NCBI GenBank assembly: GCA_015680685.1
Contig: MNCI01036173.1
Span: forward strand, 194,261 to 258,260
DNA from: Gnetum montanum
Taxonomy: Eukaryota; Streptophyta; Gnetopsida; Gnetales; Gnetaceae
Length of the DNA stretch: 64,000 bases
Reading direction: 5' to 3'
Every line of letters begins with the position of its first letter. Positions within the stretch are counted from its first letter, which is position 1. Below are positions 11,881 to 23,282 of the stretch, in pieces. A program made the translations under genes and the position numbers. Under the pieces are notes generated by a model, which saw nothing but the letters and a program-made list of their open reading frames with translations, did not search any database and was not told where the DNA came from.

Positions 11881-12400
11881 TTATTTTGTGGCTACTACAT
11901 ATAGACATCTTTGGATCTCAGCCTCTGGTGCACATTTCTTGCATGCAGAGATAGATATTTGCTTTATTGACCATAACTTCTGCACACAATGACACCTTGA
12001 ATTACTATACGCGATACATGGAACTCTCTTCTTCTTGATATTTCCAAATTCATTTTCTTTTGATATTTCCAAGGATAGATCTCTAATGCCCATTTTGGAA
12101 TAAAAAATACTTAACCACACCCTTTCCATAATGACTTGAAAGTCCCCCTTGTGGTTATCAACTCTTATTACTAGGAAAGTAGCAGGATATGTCCACCCAC
12201 AAATGGTGATGACAATGTCCTCAACTAGTCCCAATAGAATAGTGATGGACTGGTCTACTAGTTCTAGCTAAATGTTGCTCTTCTTCAGGGAAGGAAGGTT
12301 CCACATTGTGTACATCTCATGCAAGATCAAATTAACACTAAAACAAGAGTCAAGAAGAGCTTTACAAGGCTCATTCTCAGCAATTTGCAAGTAAACTAGG
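11881..12400 (-). pseudogene. Retroviral-type aspartic protease, copy B
   Basis: The minus strand encodes a degenerate active-site block (LLDSCFSVNLI) near 12340, then GLVEDIVITICGWTYPATFL (open from 12234) and FQVIMERVWLSIF, corresponding to the flap and the LGRPWL-like segment. It is collinear with the protease of copy C (61430-61797). A short Cys-rich tail follows (CHCVQKLW..CKKCAPEAEIQRC), also found in copy C. Athila-type protease by motif order. Confidence 0.7.
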
Positions 12401-15111
12401 GGACTCCTGGGATCAGCTAATTTTTTGGGTAGGTTACTCACTCGAATTCAATTAGATACAACATGTGTTAGGATTACAGTATGGATTTAAGAAGGATTTT
12501 GGTTTGAAGGGGACTCAGATAAAGAGGAAATAGAGTAAGTTAAAGGAGTAGGGTTACCAACCACCGATGTGTTTGAGGGCTTTGGTGGACTATGAGGTTG
12601 GAAGAAGGGTCTTTTCTATGTTCGTGGTTCTGACTTGCTTAATGGCCTAACCAATTGTAGGTTAACTACCCTCATAGCATTTCTTTGCTATTATTGTGCA
12701 GGAAATTCACCTTGCATGGATGAAGTAGCTGGTAGCTATGCAGGAGGTGGAGGAGTAGGTGTAAGGATAGGAGGTACATGAGGATAATCCCTCCTTGGAT
12801 AGGGTGATTGGTATGTTTTAAGAGGGTAGTGATGAGGTTGGTAAGTAGCAACATGACCAGAGGAATCTCAAGGAGATGAAGGTTGCTAAACATAGTAACC
12901 ATAGGGATTTGGTTCCCGATAAGGGTATTACTATTTTAGAGATGGCAATATCCACAATTGTGGTTGTTGCCATTGCTGGTATAATTCATAGGGTTGTAGA
13001 GGAGTTCCACCTAGATAGTACTATTGTGGTTGGTGGAATTGTCAAGGATTGCCTTATGGATAAGGCAATCTTTTGGACGTTTACCTTTGTGCAAGTTGTG
13101 GATGTAAGGCATACACCCAAAATTCCTACAAGTGTGATACAACTAGATAATATCCCTTAGGATGTTCATATTGGTAGACATCACATCCACCATCATCATT
13201 TGAGCCACTATCCATAGCCATCTCTATCACATCCATTTTACCTTTATCCTTAGATATGACACATTCAGCCTCCTTACGTCTCCTGTGCTCACATTCATCA
13301 CTTTGCTCCTTGGACTCTTTAGCAATTTTTAAGACAACTTGAAACTTATTGTCCATGGAGTCCCATAATTGATCAACCTTAGCCATAGTTTCTGATTACA
13401 ATTTCTAAAATGGCAAGGTTTTCTGATTAACCACCTCATCTCTAGTGAATTCATCATCATTGTCACAAAATCAAACCCCCTTCTTCTGAATAGAAGGATC
13501 TCTATTGTATTCTTCTACACTTTCATGTTTTCAAAGCTCTTCCTCCTCCTTGGATACCTGCTCAATTAATTTTTGAATCTGATGGGAACTTAACTTTGTC
13601 AATCTTCCTTGGGCATAGATGCTAAGGGTTTTCCTGGTTTCAGACCACAACACATCTATGATATGATGAAGTTGATCAAGCCGAGAGTATCCATGGCCAG
13701 GACACCTATGCAATAGAGAGTAGTATTAACCAATAGCAGCATCCAAGGGCTCATTATTCCCTTATTTCCACCCTTAAATTTGTTTTTTAAATTAGATACT
13801 TAAGAGTATGTTTGATATTTGTCATTGAATAATTCCAACATTGTACTCCACCACCTGATTGATTCTAGTTCCAAGGATCGGTATCAATTTTCTACTTCCT
13901 TTATAAATGTCCTTAAAAATAATTTTAGCTTTTTTCATTCATTCTCAATATTTTGCAAGGTAGATGTATCTTGAAAGGCTTGAAGATGATTTTGCAGATT
14001 AGCATCATATCCTCTCTTGAATTGAGGGATGTTGTTCATATCTAGCCTCTTTATTTTGCTATACTTCATGTGCCTTGTTAAAATCCTTACAACCTCTACA
14101 ATATTCAACATGACCTAGGTAGCAAGTAGAGGTTCATCAAGGCCATGATGACAATGCCAATGATGTTCTCTACTAGCCCTTCTTTCTTGATGATTGGCCT
14201 ATTTGGATTGTCCATGTCCTTGGTCATGATTGTCCTGATGGCCCCCTCTATTGTTTTGGTTGCATCAGTCACCTCCATCATGGTTATTTCTTCTGCAGCC
14301 ATGATCTAAACTAGATGAAGAAGAAGATGACAACGATTAAGGGAAAGAAGAAGGAGAACTTGCTTTACACTGATGCCTATCACCCTTCCTTCGATGCTCA
14401 CGACCACGATCGTGATCGTGATCTCCTTTGTCCTCATTTTCTTGACTTGCTTCTCCAGATCCATTTTTATCATTGGATCCATTTTGACCAGAACCTAGAT
14501 TATGAATTGTGGAATGTACATTTTGGTTGAGGGCTCCTTGAACAAAGTCAAAGAAAGGAGAATCATTAAATAAGTGGTTTCGTTTATCAATTGGGCCAAG
14601 TAGAGGTGGAAAAATATTTGATCCCTTACCCTTTATAAGCTCATGTTGGTGTTCCAGCTGACAATCCCTTAATCTTTATGCTTCAGTGGGATGATAATCC
14701 CTTGAGTTAGGATCTTGCATCTCATATTATTCATAAAGATGTTGAAGCCTATGCCATGTGAGCATTAGCTAGAGCATTGCTAGAATAGATCAGTCAAGTG
14801 GCAACACAATGTTGCCTTTCATATCACACCACCACATTAGTTCATCTTGATGAAAGATGAAGGTAAATTTTGGTACATACTCATTAGGATGAGAATATAC
14901 CACCTGGTCCCTACATTGGCATTGCCTCCTCCATTGCCATCGGCATTGGAATTTGAACTACCCATTTTTCTTGTTTGGTTATTTCTTTTAGGACTTGCAA
15001 TTAGCCCTGTTTGGCTAGATTGAACCTCAATTGAATTTTTAATCACCTTTCTACCTTTTTTGGCTTACCTTGGCCATACTTCCAATGTTGCCATGCGTTA
15101 AGGTTATCCAT
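12400..15111 (-). pseudogene. gag of Athila-like copy B
   Basis: A gag polyprotein relic. The N-terminus may start at the ATG at 15111 (MDNLNAWQHWKYGQ); the inverted fragment at 16057 encodes a similar MDKPNMQQCWQH. Then come a Gly/Asn-rich segment (near 14960), the VVYSHPNEY block (about 14905), a His/Asp/Arg-rich stretch (14105-14530), the block GHGYSRLDQLHHIIDVLW at 13531-13713 that matches copy C, MAKVDQLWDSMDNKF at 13386, a zinc-knuckle-like CDVYQYEHPKGY with two Cys lost, and a Pro/Tyr/Gln-rich tail. Frameshifts and stops are frequent. Confidence 0.75.
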
Positions 15112-15869
15112 TTTCTTTGAAAATTTTAGTCATTACTATCAAATTTTCTATATGCAGATGAATGAGGAATTTGTTGGTTTTGATGATTTGTGTAGGGAAT
15201 AGCCATGATGTAGTGTTATTGATAAAAATCCACTTTTTTCCTTGAGTAAATGCCATTTTTTAGGTAGCAAAAATAATTAAAATGAATAGCTACATTGTTG
15301 CCACATTTTGGGCATTTTATGGAGAAAAAATATGAAATAAATGGATAAAAAAAATATAAGAGTAAAGGATATGCATTAGAAGAGCATATGAAAAATTTTC
15401 CTATCTTTACTTTGGAAAATGGTTTATTTAGTATTGCTCTTTTGGTTGAAATTGTAATTTGGAATATGGGATGAATTGTTTCTCAATTTATAGTATCTCT
15501 TGGCCTTCAAGTTTAAATGGATACATAGGAAATCAATATTTCTTTTTGGGCATTTAAGAGAAGCTTGTTATAAAGTCCTTATGTTATAGATTCTAGTGGA
15601 AATAATAAATTTGAAATAAGCCTTTAGACAAAAATCCATAGCTAGGATGCTAACAACTTGACAAGTGAAAAGTTGAGGTGTATTGCAATGTTATAAAGAA
15701 AAATCCTCTATGATTTTCTACTTTGTAAAATGAAAAAGATAATTGAAACCAAGGAATAGTGAAGGTCTATTGTTAATCTATGAAATTATATCAAAGTTAT
15801 TAGAGTAGTAACAGATTAAGAGTTAATATTATCAAATCAAAAACCTTACTTAAATGAGGGTAGAAATGA
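15112..15869. other. AT-rich region, left inverted-repeat arm and spacer
   Basis: 15112-15290 is the minus-strand leader of copy B. Its inverted counterpart lies at about 15870-16110. The 580 bp between the arms is AT-rich and contains no supported gene or recognisable LTR. Confidence 0.45.
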
Positions 15870-16270
15870 TTAACATAGCTCATCATCATCAAGTAGATTT
15901 TTTTTGCTACCTAAGAAATAGCATCTTTTTAAAGAGAAAATTGATGTTTTCCAGTAACATCACATCATGATTCTTCCCTACACTTCATTAAAACTAACGA
16001 ATTACTCACTTGCACATAGAAAAATTAATAGTAACAACTAAAATTTTTAAATGAAAATGGATAAGCCTAACATGCAACAATGTTGGCAACATAGTAGGGT
16101 AAAGATAGAAAATCAGAGAGGTGATTCAATGCTTAATGATAGTTCAATCTAACTCAGAGAGGGCTTATTGCAAATCCTAAATAAATGATTTGAAATAAGA
16201 AAATAGTTCAAATTTCAATGCCGATGCAATGGTGGAGGTAGTGCTGTTGGGGAGACCATAATTAGATAAA
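15870..16270 (+). pseudogene. Inverted gag-leader fragment (copy D) of the copy B family
   Basis: On the plus strand this matches the leader and gag start of copy B read on minus: the GCTACCTAAGAAAT-like stretch, ACATCACATCATG, CCCTACAC, the ATG at 16057 with MDKPNMQQCWQH, and the later AATGCCGATGCAATGG. Copy B and this fragment are therefore head to head. It loses similarity after about 16270. A 64-codon open stretch at 16315-16509 just downstream is unrecognised and may be chance. Confidence 0.6.
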
Positions 16271-16509
16271 GATGTAGCTTGTACCAATAGCGATGGAGTT
16301 GGAAGTGCTAGTGGTTGCAAGATAAAGATGAGCCAACAAGTGGAGCTCCATACGTTTTAACTAGCTTTGTAATTTCCAAAGCATACATCAATGCACTAGG
16401 GATGTCGAATGAAGCTATGGTTTTAACACATGCTTGCTTGCCATGGAAACACTACTCTTGCATTGTTCACATGCCCATGAGTAATGTGGTGGTGAGGGTT
16501 GCACAATAG

Positions 16510-18420
16510 TGACAACATGTTGATAACATGATAGTGGCAAACCCTTGCATTCAAATATCACTAGAGAAATCTCATTTCATTTTTAGGAAATTTTGCATGA
16601 AGCATTGTTAAAAATATTACTTATACCATGGAGGCCATAACTTATGATATAATTTTGAGATGATAATATCATACATTTGCATAAAGCAACAACTATGCGG
16701 GTCTATGGAGCTTTATTTAGCCTAAGTTAATTTTCATATGGAGGATGTATAAAGAAGTTGACTAAATTTCCTAAATGTGTGCACTTGAAAAGACAATTGC
16801 TAATTATGACATGTATTTCTCCAATATTCTTTGTAACTCCCTATGTGAATTTTATGATATTTGTTACCAATGGAACACTTGGCAACCATAGCTCAAATTT
16901 CTCATAATCCCCATGGAAGCTTTAACTTCTAAAGTAGTTAAATTTTTATATTCCTAAGATATTTGTAAGTCCCTTAACTCATGATTATTGTAACTAGCTT
17001 AAGGACCCTATACAAAGACCTTAAAATGTAGATTTAAGGGGGAGATGGGGAAAAGACAATTGAACATTATTTATAAGATGGTTTGCTAAAGACATCAATT
17101 TGACTACTTTTTTTTAATCCTATGAGTTCATTTCTTCTCATTTTGTTTTAGTTACTTAGCTAATGATTTAGATAGTATTGTGTTTGGCATTTAAGTTTGG
17201 GATTTTGCCTAGGTTGCTTTGATAGATCTGTTTTTATACAATATTAGATTTCTATTAGATTAGCCATAGAAAAGCTCATGTTGTTGAAAAGCCTTAAGAG
17301 TAATTTAATAGTAATTTCATAACAAAATTACCTATTTTGAGCATAGAGAATCTAGGAAAATATTTTGTATTTTGATGGGATTGAAATAGCTTTATTATTT
17401 TAAAGTGTATTGCCTTGGTATTTCAATCAAGAAATTGTCAAATATTTTTGAAAGCTTTGTTGAATGCAATATTTGACATTTATTAACTAGCTAAAATAGA
17501 GACTTGTACTTTGTTATTTATATAGTGATTTTTGATAGTATAATAAGATTGTCTTTATGAAGTTGCTTGTTGAGCTCAGAAAGTTTGAACAATTTGTAGT
17601 TATTGAAATAGGAATGGCTTTATTACGAGGTGTTTAGTCATATCAATTTATCTTGCTTAAATATTTTAGATTTCACACAAATTTTCTTTCTTTTCTTTCT
17701 CTTTCTAAGTCCATTGAATCTCACTCTATTTTTAGTTTTCTTGTGGAACTTTCTCATTGAGGGAAGTTAGAAGTAGATTGACAAAATTATGCTCAAACAT
17801 TTTTGGAAAATTTTATTTGTTACAAGTAGCATACTATATGGATTGTATAGACTAAGTGATTGAATAAAATAGGAACCTTCAATAACTCATAGTATTTGAC
17901 AAAGTTAGCCAAATCTCTTTTATGATAGTCTATTACAATTTCATACATAACCCAACTATTTCAACATTCACAATAGCAAAAACATACATACATCTAGTAC
18001 GTTTCATAACTATTTGAGTTTATTTGGAGTTAGCTGGGCCTTGATATTGCCCAAGACCACCAAGCACCTAATCCTATTTGAAGAACACCTTTAATCTTAT
18101 GACTTTTCAAGGTCATGAGACTTGGAGGCCCATAAACATTGGTGGTCCCAAATGATCACCAATAGTTCTTTTGGTGCTAGAATGAGGGCTACAAATTTTT
18201 CCTCTACATTCATAAGCTTGATAATCATAGCACACCAATAGTTATTTGTTTCTAGAAGGGTAGAAATCAGATACTATTTGCAGTTCATGAGCAAATAGAC
18301 TTTTGGTTTGGAAGATTTCAAAGGTTTTAACAAATTCTTAGCTCAAAATGAAATTGGATTGAAAAGATGAAAGTGGCTCATAAAGCTTTTAATTTTTAAA
18401 TTTTCATTGAAAATGTGTAA
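16510..18420. other. AT-rich stretch without recognised features
   Basis: I see no retroelement domain, LTR pair or host gene here. It could be decayed internal sequence of the element whose integrase follows at 18421. A small inverted repeat, TTGGTGGTCCCAAATGATCA then CCAA, lies near 18140-18163. Confidence 0.35.
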
Positions 18421-19085
18421 GACTATTAAAGAAATGGAATTAGCTAAATTAATGGCTAAAGAATTGGAAATATCTGTATTAAGAACTCATGAAGGAAATT
18501 GGTATGATGAAATTCTAGAATTCCTTAGCACAAGAAATGTTTCAAATAATTTAACTACAAGTTAGAAAAGAGCTTTCATCAAAAAGGTAAATAAATTTAT
18601 GGTCAAAGATGGAATCTTATATAGAATGGATTTTATAGGGGGTTTGTTGGAATGTGCTCACAATGATCAAATTGGCCTTATCTTAGAGCAATTTCATGAC
18701 CATTCCACTATGCAACATATGCTTCATTATGGTTTTTATTAACCTACTATGTACCAAGATATTTGTTTGAAAATTCAAAGATGTTACAAATGTTAAATTT
18801 ATGGATCAAAGATAAAAAAGGCTATAGCTTCTTTAAAATAGGGAACAGTGGGTAGACCATTTTAGCAATGGGGCGTAGATTTTATTAGCACAATTACTCC
18901 TTTGAGAGCTAGACATAAGTTTATTCTTACAACTACTGACTATTTTACCAAATGGTTTGAAGCAAAGGCTCTAAGAAAAGGTTTAGCATTAGACATGATT
19001 AAGTTCTTGGAAGATCAAATTCTAAGTCATTTTGGTCTACTTAAAGTGTTGATATTCGATAATGGACTTGCTTTTGTTACATCCA
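18421..19085 (+). pseudogene. Ty3/gypsy integrase fragment, truncated at 3' end
   Basis: The plus strand encodes an integrase N-terminal region with the HHCC-type finger (FHDHSTMQHMLHYGFY...CYKC) and the start of the DDE core: QWGVDFISTITP with the first Asp, then TTDYFTKWFEAKAL (open from 18902) and FDNGLAFVTSK with the second Asp. The third acidic residue and C-terminal domain are lost because a family 2 LTR begins at 19090. Stops occur at YxPTM, KCxIY and LKxGT. The sequence is only distantly like the family 2 integrases, so it belongs to another gypsy element. Confidence 0.7.
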
Positions 19086-19767
19086 AAAATGTTGGTGGCT
19101 GGAATACTAAGAGGTTATCAGGTGCACAGCTTAACCCAGGATCCGTGTGAGGGCCGTGCTAGAGAATATAGAAATGGGGTGCCCTAAACAGTCTAGTCAA
19201 TCAGATAGGGACTTACATGGTGTACAATAACCTTTTGTGAACAATGATTTTAAAACATGATGTGCAGAAATTAGAACAGAAGAAAACGTAGCATCCAGAA
19301 TAATAAAAGCATATCAGAGTATGTAACTAGCAATAAGCCTGAAATGATACACAATGATGCAAAATATATGCTGTAATAAAATGAAAGGAGAACTTGGGTG
19401 AGAGAAGGTAGCAGCAAAAACTGGGGGATTTGGCTTTTGTTTAGCTGATGAAGGTGTACAACTAATGTGTAATACTGGATAGGCATAGCTAACAATGGAA
19501 TGATATGATCACAGCTCTTGGACTACTGCCAATAGGGTGCCAATAGGAACCATTGAGCTGATTCTTAATCAAAAGTTGCTACACTAGATTGAGGAGAGAT
19601 CCAGGAAGTGCTACTGCAAGAGTTTTCTAATCACCATCCTTCTACTTTCCAACCTCCTTGTTAAAGCCAATTTTAAGAAAGCTAATTACCAAAAATGCCA
19701 ATCTCTAGAAGCCAATTGCAAGAAAGCTATGTTGAAAAGTGAACTCCTTGAATGTTTTTTGTTGGGG

Positions 19768-19775
19768 TATTTATA
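19768..19775 (-). promoter_or_regulatory. LTR TATA box, element E 3' LTR
   Basis: TATAAATA on the minus strand in a conserved GGTCCTATAAATACCCC context. All five family 2 LTRs carry it 600-680 bp before the LTR end. Confidence 0.6.
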
Positions 19776-21428
19776 GGACCAAGAGTGGGAGAGAGGCGTG
19801 GTTTGGATGCCATGTGTCCTAGGTCCCATAGGGTGTAGACGTGGATGTGCTACACTGACATGCAGTGCTACGTGGATGTGCTACACTGTAGTGCTACGCT
19901 GAGTGTGACGATGCTGGAAGTGAAACCTACCAAGCTGTGACCATACCATTCAAACTGAATGTGCCAAGATCCAAGGAACTACCATGTTTTTGTAGAAAAT
20001 TCACATGAAAAATGCAAAGTGGAGCCTATGCTCCAAGACTATGTCTTCCCCTCTTTTACAAGTAGGGTCAATTCTAGAGACAATTTCAAGGATCAACAGG
20101 GGATGCAAAAATAAAGCAAACTGATGATGTTGTCTACCAAGGAGATGCTAGAGTAGAGATGCCCATCATCAATTGAGTTCTAGAGCTACTAGAGATGTCC
20201 CGAGGCTTCTTCATGAGTGTTACACTATCTACACTACCTAGCGTAGTGGCGTAGCATGAACACTTTGTTTGCTACACTGTGCTACGTTGGGTAGCATAGC
20301 ACAACATAGTGCTCCTCTTTTGTATGAATCTTGTATAGATAACTGAAAGTATCATTCTAACACCTGGTCAGGCAAGCAACTTTAGCAATTGGCAACCCTT
20401 ATTTTCAGGTTGAAAGGTCCTAGGACCTACTGATTTTATCCTTGGGATACTTTTGGGCTTTGGGTCCTTGTTATGTTATGCTATGCTATGTAGCGTAGCA
20501 CCACGTAGCAGTTAGTTTGGAATGGATTTGAGTTAGAACCTACAATGTTTTATTAGGAGACTGATTGAGACCTAAGGGTGAAGTGGGATAGGTAGTCTTA
20601 GAGGTTAGAGTATGGCCAAGTGCAATTATTTTGCTTAGTGAAGGACCTTCGTGCATTTTCTCCATGCTGCATTGTGCTATGCTGCGTAGCATAGCACATC
20701 ATAGCACCTAGTTTGGCCTGAATTTTGACTCACTTTACAAGTGTTCCATCATGAGATGTTGATCATGTCCTGGAGTGGCAGTAGAAAAAGCATTTTTGAT
20801 GGTCAAGGCATGGGCAATTATGTTTACCTTGTCAAAACAATATGAGCAGAGATATTATCACATCAGAACCCTGCTATGCTGTGTAGCATAGCACTCAAAT
20901 GGAGATGATTTTTGCTGAAATTTGCCATGTTCTCCTATGTTATGCTGATCATGCTTTAAGGATGAAGTGAGGTAGGCATCTTCAAAGGCTGAACCATTGC
21001 CAACTGCACCTTTCTTGAGCAAGTTTTGGTCACCATGTGGCTTGCTACGCTATGTAGTGTAGTGTAGCATAGCATGCACCTTAGAAAATTTGCTGAACTA
21101 TCTAGTCCATCCTAAACACCTTCAACAACTCCTAGCAAGGTCCTTGGGTGGACTGTCAATTGGGTCATGTGTCAAGATAGGCAAGCTAGAGAGTGTAGCA
21201 AGCTTGTCAGCTTGGGAGATAGAAAATTTACCGTATTGTATAGTCTACCTTTAATGCTCCATTTGTGTAAACTAGCCTTGTAGCTAGACACTACACTAAC
21301 TATGGTGAAGAGCATAGCAGCCATACTTGAACACAACTTTGCAAGCATTAGGACTTCTAGGGTGTCGAGCCATTTGTGCGATCCATCATGGCATTACACT
21401 TAAAGAATCATGATGGCCCAAAATTGAG

Positions 21429-21503
21429 GGTGTTTCATTGGCCCCTCTTTGTCGATGTCTGGAGGATTTTCCGGAGAGACATCAACAAAGAATATGAAAC
21501 ACC
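21429..21503 (-). repeat. 75-bp hairpin element in LTR (copy 1)
   Basis: Imperfect inverted repeat opening GGTGTTTCAT and closing ATGAAACACC on the minus strand, with a second paired block CTTTGTTGATGTCT / GACATCGACAAAG. The internal loop is asymmetric. The same structure recurs four more times in this window with nearly constant length. Confidence 0.8.
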
Positions 21504-22896
21504 ATGGAGAATAATATGCCAACATCATTTTTCAGTGCATGCTTAGATGATGCTTCATTATGTTTGAGAGTGCTTGGATGGCAATGTAAGATAGGGGGTA
21601 AGGGATAGGTTTGAGGAAATAGGGTCAGGGAAGAAATGAATGTAGAATGTAACACCATGAAAACTATCACCATAGTGCAATCCCTTGTTGACATGCTTAT
21701 AAGGGAGTCAACACACATGGGTTTCTTTCTCTTTGGATCTTGACCTCTCACCGGAGTTCTTAAAGGTGGTTGATCTATAGCTGAAATAATTGCAAAGAAA
21801 CTATCTTGCTATTTGTTTTGGGCACTTGTCACTTTCTTTTGTGCTTTTGTGCTTTTTTGTGTTTTGTGCTTTTTGTTGCACATCCACATTCATTTGAAGG
21901 CAACCTTGTCATTGCTGTAGGATAGGTGTTTCCTCCCTAGGATGAGTTTGTGTTACATCCATGTGGGGCTTTGACCTACCTACAGAGGCTTCCCAAGGGA
22001 CGAGTTGTGTTATGTCCATCACGGGCTTGGAGGTTGGAAATGTGAAAGGGATCTATGTGCATTGGGGAGGCTTGTGGAAAAGGTATCGGAAACTGTAAGT
22101 ATAGGAATGGAGATTGAGTCTGCTAAAGGGAGAGTAGGATATGTACTCTCAAGTGGCTAGGCTAATCAAAGTGGGTACCTTGAAATAATGTAGTCCCTTG
22201 CTCTTGTGGTGGAACACATCCCTAAATGATGCCATCTTGGCTTTTATCCTGCAAATGCAACAGAGAGAAAACTAGAAAAAATAACTAGCATGTGAAGTGA
22301 GGACAAAGTCCTACTTGCTTGGGACACTGCTAGGGTGGTAGGTGCTATGTCTAATGTGTGTAATGTCCAAAGCAAGAAGGCCAGTGTAGGCTTCGGTAGT
22401 GGTAGGCCAGAAAGTTTCAACAACCCAGCTGGAAATAAGCATTGAAGAGGCTAGGAGTGATGATGATGCAGGTGCCTAGGAATCCCTACAAAAGGCAAGC
22501 ATTATGAAATCCAGCTACAAGATGAGAAACCTAACAGTTGAATGCTATTTCAGACTTTGACAATGGTGAGGGCTGGAGGATGTCAGGATTGTGGCTACAT
22601 CATAGTTCTTTTGGAACTCTAGCAGGGAGTGCTAACAATGGGAGCTATAACCACACTAATTGGTGATGGTAAAAATAGCTCTAGAAGGTCAGCAAGATGC
22701 TGAATAACATCTCAGGAAGATTAGCAAGATGCTAGGGATGATGACACTACATGTGTCCCAGAGGGTTTTTTCTTGGCGATGTGAACTTCATTCTGGAACT
22801 GCAATGTCCCATCCCATTCTGCCTAGGAAGCTTAGAGATCTACATGCTCACTTATTCACAAGGTCACATGTGTGAGCTGGGAGGTGGTGCATTGTA

Positions 22897-23245
22897 AACC
22901 CAATTTTAGGTCCTGGTAGATTGTCGATTGTGCTAGTTTAAGGTCCCAGTAGATCGTGATGTGTCAGTTTAAGGTCTTGGCTGACCGATGTGCTAGTTTA
23001 AGGTCCCAGTAGACCACTGTGCTACTTTAACATCGTAGCGGATGGTGGATGACTAGTTTAAGATAATAGAAAACCATGTTATGGGTGCTAGTTTTATGTC
23101 ATGACCCAAGGACAATATGTGGATGCCAGTTTTATGTCATGGCCCAAAGACTTGCTGTACCAGTTTAATGTCATAGCAGCTGTTTTGTGATAGTTTTACA
23201 TTGTAGCAGATGATCTATGCTAGTTTATAGTCATAGCAGACTATT
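22897..23245 (+). repeat. Dyad-motif array downstream of pol E
   Basis: About nine irregularly spaced copies of AGTTTAAGGTCnnAGnAGACC-like units, some as AGTTTTATGTCATG or AGTTTAATGTCATAG. Good copies form a dyad of 4-bp arms around 6 bp, such as GGTCCCAGTAGACC. The array separates the integrase end (23283) from the LTR region. Confidence 0.75.
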
Positions 23246-23282
23246 TGCTTACCTTGCTTCATGTTCAGTGTAATCTTGCATG

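Larger units (their letters stand above)
7062..15111 (-). mobile_element. Athila-like Ty3/gypsy element, copy B, internally deleted
   Basis: Minus-strand element with gag (about 15111-12400), protease (about 12400-11881), reverse transcriptase (about 11770-10740), the beginning of RNase H, the end of integrase (about 10575-9930), a 2-kb 3' noncoding stretch, a purine tract and a 3' LTR (7062-7931). RNase H and the integrase zinc-finger/core are missing. No matching 5' LTR was found upstream of gag: the leader at 15111-15290 is instead shared with an inverted fragment at 15870-16110. Stops and frameshifts throughout make it inactive. Confidence 0.75.
19090..22895 (-). repeat. 3' LTR and LTR-adjacent region of Tat-like element E
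   Basis: Minus-strand LTR ending ..CCAGCCACCAACA at 19090, inside the integrase fragment. It aligns with 27305-30290, 38717-40200, 49980-52374 and 52390-54324. It contains a TATA box (TATAAATA on minus, 19768-19775, 678 bp from the LTR end), several TGCTACGCTA palindromes (20470-21085), a 75-bp hairpin (21429-21503), and a motif like ACATGGATGTAACACAA near 21950. The LTR start on the upstream side cannot be fixed, because similarity between copies continues up to the dyad array at 22897. Confidence 0.7.

Noticed and set aside
15075-15093. TGGCAACATTGG on minus as a primer-binding site of copy B, resembling that of copy A
   Set aside because: It falls inside a reading frame (MDNLNAWQHWKYGQ) that the inverted fragment at 16057 also encodes in part, and the preceding sequence does not match the family LTR end.
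22897-23245. CRISPR-like array
   Set aside because: Units are short, degenerate and irregularly spaced, there are no cas genes, and the context is a plant retrotransposon.
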